The notes: a model not told the origin generated them from the sequence alone. A DNA stretch of 64,000 nucleotides from Mucilaginibacter sp. OK268 (GCF_900103125.1 NZ_FNJV01000003.1:620001-684000); one strand, 5' to 3'; shown: positions 7,111 through 17,380, counted from the stretch's first letter. Numbers and translations: made by a program.

Positions 7111-9312
7111 TTACTTCACTTCATCCAGTTCCAGCACTACGCTGGTTCTGTTTTTATCTACGCGTGGGTTTACGCCTACGTTCATCAAGAAGTCGCCGGT
7201 TAATACCAGGTCGTTTTCTATGGATGATTTAGCTCCCGGGTAAAGGTTGATCTCTTTTACCTGGTATTTTTTCTGCGGATCAAGACCTTTCAAACGGATT
7301 GGTACCGGGGTACCCGTACCGTAACGGTTATTCACCAGGTAGTTAAACATCACCGCTTTTGCTTTGGCATTGTCTACATACATGATAGATGCGGCATCGT
7401 TATCCCATGGGCTTTGTAAACGGTACTGATCGCCATGCCAGATAGCTTCTTTCAGGTTATCGTAGTTCTTCAGTGCACCATGCACATAGTCCAGGTCCTG
7501 CTCGCCCAATTTGCTGATCACGATATCAAAGCCCAGTTTACCCATCATGGCTACATCTGTACGGAATTTGAGTGGTTGTTTACCCCAATCGGTCACGTGG
7601 TTGGAACTGGTGATGGCCGGATAGAAGTATGAGTACTCCCACTGGATAAACACGCGCTCCAGCGGATCGGTATTGTCGCTTGGCCAAAACTCGGTAAAAT
7701 ATTTCAACGCGCCATAATCCACACGACCACCGCCGCCTGAACATAGCATCAATGGCACTTTTGGATATTTAGCCCGTACACGCTCCAGCACTTTGTATAA
7801 GCCACGCACATAATCGGTATACAAATGCGACTGATCCTTTTTCAGATAAGCCGAATACGCGTTATAGATCACAGCATTACAATCCCATTTGATATAGGCC
7901 AGATCGGGATTTTTGGTGAACAGGTTATCTACTACGCCAAACACAAAATCCTGCACTTTAGGATTAGTCAAATCGAGCACCAGCTGGTTACGGAAATATT
8001 TTTCGGGACGATTTGGTTGTTTGATCACCCAATCCGGATGTTTTTCATACAGCTCGCTTTTAGGATTAACCATTTCGGGTTCAATCCAGATACCGAATTT
8101 TACACCATTGTTTTGTGCTTCTTTCACCAGCCAACTAATGCCGTCGGGCAGTTTTTGTTTGTTCTCCTGCCAGTCGCCCAGGCCTGCATGGTCGCCGTTA
8201 CGCGGATATTTATTGGCAAACCAGCCATCGTCTAATAAAAACAGGTCGACACCCAGTTTCTTGGTGTCTTTTAATAATTCAGCCAGTTTGGTTTCATTGA
8301 AATCAAAATAGGTGGATTCCCAGTTGTTCAGCAGGGTCAATCTTGAACCTTCGCCGTCGACAATTTTGTATTTGCGGGCCCAGCGCTGTAATTTACGGCT
8401 GGCATCGCCTTTACCCTGATCTGAGTAAGTATACACCAAAGCTGGCGTAGCAAACTCTTCATTCGGCTTTAAATGATATTCAGCCGCGGCATTGTTAATA
8501 CCGGCAATCAGCCGCAGGTTATCAGCAACATCCAGCTCAAAGTCGATCTTGAAATTGCCAGACCATTCCAGCGCGCCCAGCAAAACCTTACCCTCATCTT
8601 CAGTAGCCGGTTTATCTATAGATACCGCGAACATAGATGGCTCGTACAGGTTGGCACGGGTACCCAGTTTACTGTCGATGGTTTTGATGCCATGCGTTAG
8701 TTTAGCTTCTTCGGGACGCATTTCTTCGGCCCAGTTGCCGTGGTATTGTTTCAGCCAAAAGCCGGCACCTTTTAAGTTCAGGTTAGCCGAAGCGAATTTG
8801 TTTAATACCACCTCACCTTTTTCATGATGTTTTATCACCGACCATTGTTCGGTAACATCTTCTTTAAAATAGGTTTTGTAAAACAGTTTCACCTCAAAAT
8901 CATAAACAGGATCTTTCAGCGTAACGGTTAACAGCGAAATATCATCGGCAACCTTAGTAACCTCATGGCTCACATAAGCAAGGCTAAGCGACTTATCGCC
9001 ATTGGCATGGGTTACGGTAATGGCGGGTTCGGCCAGGTTAGCTGAACCAGATGGTGTATAAGCCGAGTTGAGGATACCGGAATCGTCCTTTTGATTATAC
9101 ATTTTTTGGATGTGCGCGTACTCTGCGGTATTACTCAGCTTAGCGCCGAAGTAAACCATCTTCAAGTTTTTATTGGCATCGGTTTGCAGCACAAGAGCAT
9201 TGTGCTGTGTTTCGACCGGGATAGTCACTACCTGGGCAAAACTGCTGCCTGCTGTAAACAGACTACCAACCAGGCATAAGGGCAGTAAATGATTTCGGAA
9301 CATATTTCTCAA
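7111..9312 (-). CDS. GH36 alpha-galactosidase, secreted
   Basis: A 733-residue enzyme with a signal peptide (cleavage after SSFA), predicted periplasmic. It hydrolyses terminal alpha-1,6- or alpha-1,3-linked galactose. The layout is that of GH36: an N-terminal beta-supersandwich of about 300 residues, a TIM barrel, and a C-terminal beta-sheet domain. LLDDGWF begins the barrel. IKWDCN carries the nucleophile Asp477, and SDNTDP carries the acid/base Asp546. Both positions and the 733-residue length match characterised enzymes. The gene lies 150 bases downstream of the second GH36/27-like gene, separated by a palindromic repeat. Galactose removal next to fucosidases suggests a fucosylated, galactose-capped glycan. 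Confidence 0.95.
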   Translation of the reverse strand: MRNMFRNHLLPLCLVGSLFTAGSSFAQVVTIPVETQHNALVLQTDANKNLKMVYFGAKLSNTAEYAHIQKMYNQKDDSGILNSAYTPSGSANLAEPAITVTHANGDKSLSLAYVSHEVTKVADDISLLTVTLKDPVYDFEVKLFYKTYFKEDVTEQWSVIKHHEKGEVVLNKFASANLNLKGAGFWLKQYHGNWAEEMRPEEAKLTHGIKTIDSKLGTRANLYEPSMFAVSIDKPATEDEGKVLLGALEWSGNFKIDFELDVADNLRLIAGINNAAAEYHLKPNEEFATPALVYTYSDQGKGDASRKLQRWARKYKIVDGEGSRLTLLNNWESTYFDFNETKLAELLKDTKKLGVDLFLLDDGWFANKYPRNGDHAGLGDWQENKQKLPDGISWLVKEAQNNGVKFGIWIEPEMVNPKSELYEKHPDWVIKQPNRPEKYFRNQLVLDLTNPKVQDFVFGVVDNLFTKNPDLAYIKWDCNAVIYNAYSAYLKKDQSHLYTDYVRGLYKVLERVRAKYPKVPLMLCSGGGGRVDYGALKYFTEFWPSDNTDPLERVFIQWEYSYFYPAITSSNHVTDWGKQPLKFRTDVAMMGKLGFDIVISKLGEQDLDYVHGALKNYDNLKEAIWHGDQYRLQSPWDNDAASIMYVDNAKAKAVMFNYLVNNRYGTGTPVPIRLKGLDPQKKYQVKEINLYPGAKSSIENDLVLTGDFLMNVGVNPRVDKNRTSVVLELDEVK

Positions 9313-9356
9313 TTTATAAGGTTATTTTCAGTGTTATGTGTTTAGTAATTTTATTT

Positions 9357-9445
9357 GTAGAGACGCATATTTGCGTCTCCCGTATAAAAGACAGCTTTGC
9401 ATGGTCTGAGACGCAAATATCTGAGACGCAAATATGCGTCTCTAC
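9357..9445. repeat. Palindromic repeat, family C (GAGACGC), copy 1
   Basis: The outer arms, GTAGAGACGCATATTTGCGTC and complement, are perfect. Each arm is itself a smaller palindrome (GAGACGCATATTTGCGTCTC), giving a nested cruciform-like structure. It lies between two glycosidase genes. Copies are at 34116, 34345 and 54893. Confidence 0.85.
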
Positions 9446-9462
9446 GTAAAAGATCTTGTTGT

Positions 9463-11556
9463 TTATTTCTTCTCTTCAATATCCAATTTATACAAGGCCG
9501 CGTCGCCACCATCGAGCTTAAAGCTTAATGTTTCGCCCAGAACGTTGCCCTGCAGCAATTCATTTAACTTGTACTCTGCTTTATCGTTCAAGCCCAGGCG
9601 TTTGCCATCCATAGCAAAAGTTTTTGGTTCACTGCCGTAATTGAAAATGGCAATATAGATACTATTTCCAATTTTCTGGGTAAACATTTCGGAGGCGTTT
9701 TCGCCGGTGTTACCTTCAACGGGTTTAAACGTTTTGCCGTTTTCGATTAGTTTGATCACTTCCGGGTTCTGATACCAGGTTTTGGCCCTGTCGCTCCATT
9801 GTCCGTGTACCGAAAAATCGTCGCCGGTAATTACCGTACCCGTGATAACAGCCGATAAAAAGCGGGCGCGGTTGGCCCCTTCGCTCTCGATGGATAACAC
9901 CACATGGTCGGCGTCAACGTAGTTGTATAAAAAGGTTTGCCACCAACCATAGCTTACGCTGTTGAGGGTATACTGGGTATCTTTTATAGTTTTAAAAGCA
10001 TCGCAGGCTATGCGGCGGGTATGCACGTAACGCCCCGTTGCCAAGCTCGGCGAAATGGCCGCGTAAATGAGCATCTGGTCGCCCAGTTTATCAGTCAGGT
10101 ATTCCATTCCTTTGCGGTAAGCCTGCATGCCTGTGGTTACTGTGGGATCATAAAAATGGGTCGATTCGGCGGTAGCATGACCTAAAAAGTCGATCTTGAT
10201 CATTTTAAAACCACAGGCTTTCAGTTTACCTATGGTGAGGTCAATACGTTCGCGGGTGCCTGGATGGGTTGGGTCGATAGCGCGGGCGCCGTCAATATCA
10301 TGATAACTGTTACCTACTTTTGTCCAGATATCGCCGAAGGTATATTTGCTGCCGGGAACTTTACGCTGCGGGCCATCTTTCCATCCCCAATCTGTAAATG
10401 GGGCCCAATATACGCCGGGTTCCAGGCCCTTGCTTTTGCAGTAATCGGCAAATTGTTTAAGCTTGCTGTAATCACCTTCGGCGCCGCCTTTCACCATAAA
10501 GTCCCAGTAGGAATCCAGATCGATAAAAGCTGTTTTACCCGTGCGGAAACCGGCCAGGCTATCGGCAAAAAAGTCGGCCACTTTGGTAGCTTTCTCGTAG
10601 GTGAGTTTATCCTGCATCACACCCCAGCTGTTCCAGCCTACGGGTGTAGGTTTTGTCCAGTTAAATACGTAGGGCGGTTCGGCAATGCGGTTGGCTTTGG
10701 CATATTCTTCCATGCCGGTGCGCCAGTCGTCAAAGTACCCTACCAGTATTTTTGGCGATTTAACTATATCGCCGCTGATTGTTCCGTGGGCGATGTTATC
10801 GCGGGTGACGCTGTTTTCGGTGTACCCTGCCCAAACCTGAATAGCATTACCGCTATCTTTTTTGGCAGTACTGCGGATACCTGTTTTCCATACCTCGTGC
10901 TCTATAGAGCCAGCCACAAAGCCGTTGCGGCTATCGTTGTTGTACACGGCTCCAACTTCGGCGCTCATATTGGTGAATGGCGCGTTAAAAGGTTTGGCAT
11001 TATAGCGGATAAAAGTATCGTTATCAAAAGGCACAAAAATGCTACGCGCATCGCCGTCAACAGCGGCTATATTGCCCGAGAACGGAATGATGGAATTGGT
11101 TTGCAGCCCTTTGCCGGAAGCTTCTATCTGGGTGATAAAATACTCGTGATTCGGATAGGTGTAAAATACTTGTTTGATTGGGTTAAGATTTTTACCACTT
11201 AAAGTCACGGTATATTTAACGCCCTTACCAAAACCATCGGTAATAGCTATTTTGGTATAGGTGCGGGATGCATAATCTTTAGTGGAGATAATTTTACCAT
11301 TAATTGAGATGGTGGCGCCTACCTTATTGTATGCCAGGTATTTATTTTTAGTAACAGAATACAAGCCGCTTTTCAGATTATAGATAATGGCATTACCTGC
11401 GCCATAAGGTATTATGACCTGGTCTGAGGCCGCTTGTTTACGCGCCTGCGCCGAGACGTTATTTACAAATGGCAAAGCCAGTAGTAGTGCGAACACTAAA
11501 ACCGGCCGGGCTATTTTTGGGATGAACTGATTCGTGACTATTGCAACAGGCTTCAT
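9463..11556 (-). CDS. Clan GH-D alpha-galactosidase-like glycosidase (GH36/GH27 type)
   Basis: A 697-residue secreted protein with a signal sequence ending near NVSAQA. An N-terminal beta-domain of about 290 residues precedes a barrel opening with the melibiase signature GWNSWG. MIKIDFLGH carries the probable nucleophile Asp456. RRIACDAF supplies the likely acid/base aspartate. The C-terminal beta-domain ends in AALYKLDI. It is clearly related to alpha-galactosidases and isomaltodextranase-like enzymes, but more distant than the 7111 gene, so galactose specificity is inferred. The gap to the upstream GH95 gene is only 16 bases, so the two are probably cotranscribed. The long open frame on the opposite strand inside this gene is not coding. 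Confidence 0.85.
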   Translation of the reverse strand: MKPVAIVTNQFIPKIARPVLVFALLLALPFVNNVSAQARKQAASDQVIIPYGAGNAIIYNLKSGLYSVTKNKYLAYNKVGATISINGKIISTKDYASRTYTKIAITDGFGKGVKYTVTLSGKNLNPIKQVFYTYPNHEYFITQIEASGKGLQTNSIIPFSGNIAAVDGDARSIFVPFDNDTFIRYNAKPFNAPFTNMSAEVGAVYNNDSRNGFVAGSIEHEVWKTGIRSTAKKDSGNAIQVWAGYTENSVTRDNIAHGTISGDIVKSPKILVGYFDDWRTGMEEYAKANRIAEPPYVFNWTKPTPVGWNSWGVMQDKLTYEKATKVADFFADSLAGFRTGKTAFIDLDSYWDFMVKGGAEGDYSKLKQFADYCKSKGLEPGVYWAPFTDWGWKDGPQRKVPGSKYTFGDIWTKVGNSYHDIDGARAIDPTHPGTRERIDLTIGKLKACGFKMIKIDFLGHATAESTHFYDPTVTTGMQAYRKGMEYLTDKLGDQMLIYAAISPSLATGRYVHTRRIACDAFKTIKDTQYTLNSVSYGWWQTFLYNYVDADHVVLSIESEGANRARFLSAVITGTVITGDDFSVHGQWSDRAKTWYQNPEVIKLIENGKTFKPVEGNTGENASEMFTQKIGNSIYIAIFNYGSEPKTFAMDGKRLGLNDKAEYKLNELLQGNVLGETLSFKLDGGDAALYKLDIEEKK

Positions 11557-11572
11557 GTATAGTTTAAATTGT

Positions 11573-13900
11573 TTAACTTTTTTGAGCGGTAATATTTTTT
11601 ATTACCCCGTTTACTTTAACCTTCACGCTGCGCGGATCAGGCGAAGTGATCTTGTAAGTGGTTACTACTCCATCCTTCCAGGCAAAATCAACGGTAAAGT
11701 TTCCGCGGGCTTTGAGGCCTTTGACCGAACCAGATGCTTTCCAGCTATCGGGTATGGCAGGCAGCAGGTCGATATAACCGGCGTGGCTTTGGATCAGCAT
11801 TTCGGCGATACCCGCGGTAGTACCAAAATTACCATCGATCTGGAACGGCGGACCGGCAGACAGCAGGTTGGGATAAATACCACCGCCCGAACCATAATTG
11901 ATATCGGTACGGGTTGTAGGTTTCATAATCTCCGTAAACAGCTTGTAAGCTCGGTTACCATCATGCAATCTCGCCCAGAATAATAGTTTATAAGCGATTG
12001 ACCAGCTTGGGCCGTCATCGCCGCGAACGTTAAGCGTTTTTTTAGCTGCTTCGGCCAGTTCGGGTGTACCGTCGGGTGTAATTTCAGAGGCAGGGTAGAT
12101 ACCATACAGATGCGAAATATGACGGTGCTGCGGTTCGGTCTCTTTATAGTCTTCCATCCACTCCTGTATGCGGCCATCTTTGCTGATGATACCTGGAGGC
12201 GGGATCTGTTTTAATCTTGTCTGCAGTGTATCACGGAACGCTTTATCAATGCCCAGGGTTTTGGAGGCGGTGATCACATTGGTAAATAACTCGCGCATGA
12301 TCTGGTTATCAAAAGTAGCACCGATGCAGATGCTGGCGTGGCTGCCATCGGGCAGGTAAAAAGCATTTTCGGGTGACGAGGACGGCGCTGTAACCAGGTA
12401 GCCGCTTTTAGGATCTTTGATGAGGATGCTGCTATAAAACTGCGCCGAGCCTTTTAAAATGGGATAAATACTTTTTAAATAAGCTTTATCATTGCTGAAA
12501 GCATAGTGATCCCAGATGTTGCTGCACAACCAGCCCGAGCCACCTTTGGTTACACCCCATGAGGCGCTTTCGCCGGGCTCTGTCCATCCCCAAACGTTGG
12601 TGATCACGTGGGCCACCCAGCCGTCGGCATTGTAATAGGCTTTGGCTGTACGCTCACCAGGTTTCACCAGGCCGCGTACGAGTTCAACCAGGGGTAGATT
12701 CAGCTCCGACAGGTTAGACACCTCTACTGGAAAATGGTTCATCTGTACGTTTACATCCAGGTGGTAATCGCCGTTCCAGGGGGTATGCACCTGGTTAGCC
12801 CAAAGCCCTTGCAAGTTCGGTGGCAGCAGACCTACGCGTGTACTGCTGATACTTAAATATCTGCCGAACTGGAAGAACAGCACCGGCATATCTTTATGCT
12901 TACCAGGTTCTTTATGAAAACTGATCAATTGCTGATCGGTGGTTTCGGTACTTTCAGTCAAGCCTAAATTGATATCGACGCGGTTAAACAGTTTTTGAAA
13001 GTTGGTGATATGCTGTTGCTTTTGTACCGCATAAGGCTTTTTCATACTAGCATCCAAGTCACGCTGGATCCTTTGCTTAAAATTGGGCTTGCGGAAATCC
13101 GTAGCTGCCGACACGTAAATGATAACCTCGGTGGCATTTTTTACGACCAGGTTGTTTGCAGTACTGCTCAAGGTACCTCCGGTTAATTCGGCCTTAACGC
13201 TGGCCTGGTATTGCATACCCTTACCATCGGTACCGTTATCCAGCCTACCCTGTAGTAGCTGCGTATTACCGCTGGTACTGGTAGCCGACCGCTCGGGACG
13301 CGATATATTGATACTAAAATTAAGCTTGCCGGGTTTATCAGCCGTTAGCCTGATCATATTTACATCATCACCAAAACTGGTGAAGTATTCGCGTTTGTAG
13401 GTAACGCCATCAACCTGGTAGCTGGTATTGGCTACCGCTGTGTTCAAGGATAGTGATCTTTGGTAATTGGTAACTTGCGCATCGGGTTTACTGTAGTCAA
13501 ATTTCAGATCCAGATCGCCCAAAACCTGGTAACATCCCCATCGTGTACCGCCCGATCCCGGTCCCTTGCACACAAAGTCTTTATCAATTAAAGCTTGTGC
13601 TTCTACATTTCTACCGGCCAGTAGCAACTCCTTTATCCTCGGCAGCTGTTTGTAGGCCTCGTAGTTGTTGGCATCCTGCGGTGAACCAGACCATAGCGTA
13701 ATATCATTCAATACGATCTTTTCATCGTTCACGCCACCGTCGGGCATCATGCCCAGCCTGCCGTTACCCAGGGGCAAGGTTTCTTCCCATACGGCTGCGG
13801 GTTTGTCGTAATGCAATCTTAACGCTTGTTTTTGCGCAAAACTCAGCGTTGAAGTTAATAACAAAATACTTGTTATTGATGTGATACGTTTGGATATCAT
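11573..13900 (-). CDS. GH95 alpha-L-fucosidase, first copy
   Basis: A 775-residue secreted enzyme with a signal peptide (TLSFAQ). GH95 enzymes invert and remove alpha-1,2-linked L-fucose; some act on L-galactose. The N-terminal domain begins with the family pattern WEETLPLGNGRLG and LNDITLWSG. The (alpha/alpha)6 barrel carries HLDVNVQMNHFPVE with the activating asparagines, SSSPENAF with the probable general acid Glu511, and [12 protein letters not shown] with the conserved aspartate near the C-terminus. All expected catalytic regions are present, so it should be active. It lies 13 bases from the GH29 gene upstream and 16 from the next gene downstream, in one operon. Confidence 0.95.
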   Translation of the reverse strand: MISKRITSITSILLLTSTLSFAQKQALRLHYDKPAAVWEETLPLGNGRLGMMPDGGVNDEKIVLNDITLWSGSPQDANNYEAYKQLPRIKELLLAGRNVEAQALIDKDFVCKGPGSGGTRWGCYQVLGDLDLKFDYSKPDAQVTNYQRSLSLNTAVANTSYQVDGVTYKREYFTSFGDDVNMIRLTADKPGKLNFSINISRPERSATSTSGNTQLLQGRLDNGTDGKGMQYQASVKAELTGGTLSSTANNLVVKNATEVIIYVSAATDFRKPNFKQRIQRDLDASMKKPYAVQKQQHITNFQKLFNRVDINLGLTESTETTDQQLISFHKEPGKHKDMPVLFFQFGRYLSISSTRVGLLPPNLQGLWANQVHTPWNGDYHLDVNVQMNHFPVEVSNLSELNLPLVELVRGLVKPGERTAKAYYNADGWVAHVITNVWGWTEPGESASWGVTKGGSGWLCSNIWDHYAFSNDKAYLKSIYPILKGSAQFYSSILIKDPKSGYLVTAPSSSPENAFYLPDGSHASICIGATFDNQIMRELFTNVITASKTLGIDKAFRDTLQTRLKQIPPPGIISKDGRIQEWMEDYKETEPQHRHISHLYGIYPASEITPDGTPELAEAAKKTLNVRGDDGPSWSIAYKLLFWARLHDGNRAYKLFTEIMKPTTRTDINYGSGGGIYPNLLSAGPPFQIDGNFGTTAGIAEMLIQSHAGYIDLLPAIPDSWKASGSVKGLKARGNFTVDFAWKDGVVTTYKITSPDPRSVKVKVNGVIKNITAQKS

Positions 13901-13913
13901 TGGTTTTAAATAA

Positions 13914-15221
13914 TTAGGCTTTTGCGGGTATTACCGGGATGTCCTGCGCGCTTTTATTAAGATCCAGAACAATCACCGAGCAATTTTCATCGGGCATGGT
14001 AGCAGGCAGGGTAATCTGATAATTGTTTTTATCTGCTTTAATAACTACAGCGTCCCCATTCATAAAATAGGATTTGGTGATCTTTACACCCGGAATAGCG
14101 GGAATAGTCAGCACTCCATCTTTGCGCTGAAAAACATGCAGGTATATTTTATTGCCCTTACGGGTAGCCGCGTAAACAGCATTAGGAGCATAGGGTCCTC
14201 CCTGGGTACTGTAAATACTTTCACCGTATTGTTTTAACCAATCGCCCATTTCCTGCAGGCGTTTTACCTGGCGGGCTTCAATATGGCCATCCATTGCCGG
14301 GCCAACATTAAACAACAGGTTGCCATTACCAGCCGCGGTTGTTACCAACGTCTGGATGCATTGTTTTAATGACTTCATCTGGTCGTTCGGTTTCCAGGCC
14401 CATTGGTTGCAAATAGTAATGCAGCTTTCCCAGGGCTCATTCATGTTGATCTCTCCTATGCGTTGTTCGGGGGTTAAAAAGTCACCTACCGACTCTTCAT
14501 TCAATTTGTCGCTTATCTTGCCTAATCTGTTGTTGACGATTACGTTGGCATCAACACTTTTAATAAACTGGTATATTTCTTTACCATCGGCAGTTGTCCA
14601 GGGCTTTTCCCAATAACCATCAAACCAAAGCATAAAGGGTTTGTATTTGGTGATCACTTCTTTCAACTCGTTTTTCATGCGGGTTTTAAAGGCAGTCATG
14701 TTGCCGCCAACACCCTTACTTTGGGTAGTGTCATGCGGGTTGTGGATGGGATAATCAGGATCATGCCAGTCTAACACGGTAAAATAGATACAAAAAGTTA
14801 CCCCCTGTTTTTTGCAGGCCTGGGCAAGCTCGCCTACTATATCTCTCTTAAAAGGCGAGTTGGATATGTTATAATTTGAAAAAGCAGTTGGCCATAAGCA
14901 AAACCCATCGTGATGTTTGGCAGTGATCACCAGATATTTCATGCCGGCATCTTTAGCTGTTTTTACCCAGGCATCGGCATTGAACAAACGAGGATCAAAC
15001 TCGTGGTACAGGTTATCATAATCGGCCTGGCTTACCTCGGCATTACGACTCCAGCCAATTTCGGTACCGCGCTGAGTAACCGGGCCAAAATGAATGAACA
15101 TACCAAAACGTTTATCCATAAACTGATCCATAACCACCTTTGGTGTTTTAACCTCCTGGGCAAATACAGTGCAAATGCTTAACGCCAGGGCCATCACCAA
15201 CCCCGCTTTTTTCTTCATCAT
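13914..15221 (-). CDS. GH29 alpha-L-fucosidase, secreted
   Basis: A 435-residue retaining fucosidase with a signal peptide ending VFAQ. GH29 enzymes remove alpha-1,3/1,4- and other linked L-fucose and so complement the two GH95 enzymes. The barrel starts KRFGMFIHFGP. YLVITAKHHDGFCLWP is the typical substrate-binding loop. FMLWFDGYW contains the nucleophile Asp201. A short C-terminal beta-domain follows. It lacks the extra binding modules that longer GH29 proteins carry. It is tightly linked to its neighbours by gaps of 7 and 13 bases. Confidence 0.95.
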   Translation of the reverse strand: MMKKKAGLVMALALSICTVFAQEVKTPKVVMDQFMDKRFGMFIHFGPVTQRGTEIGWSRNAEVSQADYDNLYHEFDPRLFNADAWVKTAKDAGMKYLVITAKHHDGFCLWPTAFSNYNISNSPFKRDIVGELAQACKKQGVTFCIYFTVLDWHDPDYPIHNPHDTTQSKGVGGNMTAFKTRMKNELKEVITKYKPFMLWFDGYWEKPWTTADGKEIYQFIKSVDANVIVNNRLGKISDKLNEESVGDFLTPEQRIGEINMNEPWESCITICNQWAWKPNDQMKSLKQCIQTLVTTAAGNGNLLFNVGPAMDGHIEARQVKRLQEMGDWLKQYGESIYSTQGGPYAPNAVYAATRKGNKIYLHVFQRKDGVLTIPAIPGVKITKSYFMNGDAVVIKADKNNYQITLPATMPDENCSVIVLDLNKSAQDIPVIPAKA

Positions 15222-15228
15222 ATCTGGT

Positions 15229-17178
15229 TTATTTGTTGTTTACCAAAAAATGGACGATCCGGCAGGCATGTCCCTTGCTCGAACTGTTCTTTTTATCGCT
15301 GATCTTAATTTTAAGCACATGGTTACCATTGCTCAAATTATCGCCCAGTATATGATAAATGGGTAGGTGCAGCCAGCTGCTCCACTCCGTGAACAAGTCC
15401 TTATCTTTATATGGGCCGTTATCAACCGAATAGGATATGGTACCTGCATCGCCACCGGCTACAATGGCAATTCCTACGGCGTTATCTTTAAATGGCAGCG
15501 AAAGTTCTGAACCCGGTTCATCGGCATTTAATACCGGCACATGCACAAAACCATCACGGGTTGAAAGACCGTCCTTAGGACTCCAATCGGGTGTGATCTG
15601 CCATCCTTTACCCAGTTTGGCATTCGTCAGATCGTAATAGCTGCCATTTTCATAACGAGCCTTATCAATTACCTGGGGCAGCGGCATTTTAAACGGAACC
15701 TTGTATTTATCTTCCACACATTCCTGTAACAGTGTTCTGATCGAAGCGAAGTAGAGTTCCTGCCCATAATGTGCCGGGTGGATATCTTTAAAATCATCGG
15801 CCCAGGTGAGCTCTTTATTTTTGATCTTGTCGTTTACTTCCAGTGCCAGGTTTACATAGGGCAGGTTATAATGTTTAGCTATCAGTTCATGGTTCAACAA
15901 CTCGGGCGATACTTTGCCTTTAGCATAGTTCTCCATTTTTTGCTGATCGACAAAAGCCATCAGGATCACGTCGGTATAGGGATTAGCGTTGCGGGCATGC
16001 CTCACAATACCTTCCAAGGCGCGTACCTGGGTGGTACTATCAGTACCACGATCATTCACGGCAGCTTCTAAAAACAGCAGATCGGTTTTGCCCGAATCCA
16101 GGATATCGCGCTGTACGCGGAAAGCATGCGGCAAACTGCCTAACGAAGGTATACCGGCGGCTATAAAATGAAAATCGGTTTCCGGATAGGTCTCTTTTAA
16201 ATACCGGCAGATCTTGTTGCGCCAGCCCGGATTAAAGGTGATGGATCCGCCCAGGAACGAAACCGTGGCTTTCTTTTTAACCGTAACCGCGTAGTAAAAG
16301 TTATTGAGCTTGCTGGCCGTGTTTACATAATTGCTGTACGGCAGCGCGTTTTTTACCGGGTATGAGTTGTTGTAGATAAAATCGGCATAATATTCAGGGC
16401 GATCAATTTTAACGTGATGGCCCTGGAGTTCCACAGGTCCCTGGGTTATGGGTTGAATGCTCACCGGACCACCCAAAGCGATGTAATTTTGGGCAAAGGG
16501 GTAAGAATTTTCGTCAGGCGGCACCAGTTTATCATTTAAACCGATGGTATGCAGTACCGGCACGCGGAACGAGGCCAGCCCTTCCAGGTTATCTATCGGG
16601 TTATCTTTACAGGCCAGTGCCTGTTCTTCGGTAAAATGGTACACTTCTTTTAACTCTTTCCAGTTATTGGCATCACCCGGACCTTTACCTTTGCCACCTG
16701 GCCAGCTTTTGAAATCGCAAACGGGGGTTTCGCCATAAATACAGCTTACTTTATCGGGATTGCGCTTAGCCCAGCCGTACACATAAAGACCACCACGGCT
16801 CACGGCTTCGAGCGCTACTTTGTGGGCAAATGATTGTTTTTCGGTTAAATAGGCATAGAATTTATCCCAAATCTGCAAGGCCTGCGGACTGCCATATTGA
16901 TTATCGACATTAACAAAGGCAACGTAAAAGCCCCTGGTGAGTAATATGCTGTCAATTTCGGTATGCCAATCCGGGAAGGAGGCGCGCCATACCCAGGGAT
17001 TACCGGGCAGTGGGTGCGTAGGTTTTACATAATAGGCGTCGTGCCCGTCAATAGTCACGGTAGCTTTTTCAAAACCCTTCCAAAGGGTATTTTTATCCTG
17101 GGCTTTTACCGGTAAAAAAGCGCCGAATGATAGTGTTAAAATAAATAGGTATTTAAATTTTATCATGCCTTGCATCAT
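15229..17178 (-). CDS. Bimodular esterase: alpha/beta-hydrolase plus SGNH hydrolase
   Basis: A 649-residue secreted protein with two different esterase folds. Residues about 30-280 form an alpha/beta-hydrolase with SRGG (nucleophile Ser), GLNDKLVP (Asp) and GHHVK (His). Residues about 305-480 form an SGNH/GDSL hydrolase with FLGGSIT (Ser), AAVND (block III Asn) and DIHPAHYG (catalytic Asp/His). The C-terminal 150 residues are a beta-rich region. The likely role is removal of acyl groups, probably acetyl, from the glycan before fucosidase attack. This is inferred from its place between GH29 and GH95. The start may instead be the ATG at 17166, which gives a more typical signal peptide (MIKFKYLFILTLSFG). 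Confidence 0.85.
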   Translation of the reverse strand: MMQGMIKFKYLFILTLSFGAFLPVKAQDKNTLWKGFEKATVTIDGHDAYYVKPTHPLPGNPWVWRASFPDWHTEIDSILLTRGFYVAFVNVDNQYGSPQALQIWDKFYAYLTEKQSFAHKVALEAVSRGGLYVYGWAKRNPDKVSCIYGETPVCDFKSWPGGKGKGPGDANNWKELKEVYHFTEEQALACKDNPIDNLEGLASFRVPVLHTIGLNDKLVPPDENSYPFAQNYIALGGPVSIQPITQGPVELQGHHVKIDRPEYYADFIYNNSYPVKNALPYSNYVNTASKLNNFYYAVTVKKKATVSFLGGSITFNPGWRNKICRYLKETYPETDFHFIAAGIPSLGSLPHAFRVQRDILDSGKTDLLFLEAAVNDRGTDSTTQVRALEGIVRHARNANPYTDVILMAFVDQQKMENYAKGKVSPELLNHELIAKHYNLPYVNLALEVNDKIKNKELTWADDFKDIHPAHYGQELYFASIRTLLQECVEDKYKVPFKMPLPQVIDKARYENGSYYDLTNAKLGKGWQITPDWSPKDGLSTRDGFVHVPVLNADEPGSELSLPFKDNAVGIAIVAGGDAGTISYSVDNGPYKDKDLFTEWSSWLHLPIYHILGDNLSNGNHVLKIKISDKKNSSSKGHACRIVHFLVNNK

Positions 17179-17290
17179 GTAATACTGTTATAATAGTTTC
17201 GCCGGAAGGCTTCTTACTGGTTTGGTAAATGTATTGGCTAATTGTATCTCAAAAAATGGATAAATCTTTGAAGTAGATGGACAATCCCAC

Positions 17291-17380
17291 ACCTCACCTA
17301 AATCCTCTCCAAAGGAGAGGACTTTAATACTTTGGATAGTGCTTTTGAACCCTCTCCTTTGGAGAGGGCAGGGTGAGGTC
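17291..17380. repeat. Palindromic repeat, family D, copy 2
   Basis: ACCTCACCTAAATCCTCTCC pairs with the distal GGAGAGGGCAGGGTGAGGT. Each half holds a smaller hairpin (CTCTCCAAAGGAGAG and CTCTCCTTTGGAGAG). It fills the 200-base gap between the second GH95 gene and the esterase gene. Confidence 0.75.

Noticed and set aside
10264..11202. Long open frame on the plus strand inside the GH36/27-like gene
   Set aside because: It lies wholly antisense to a clear glycosidase gene and its translation has no recognisable domain. Similar antisense frames at 26141-26854, 53270-54025 and 62397-63299 were dropped for the same reason.
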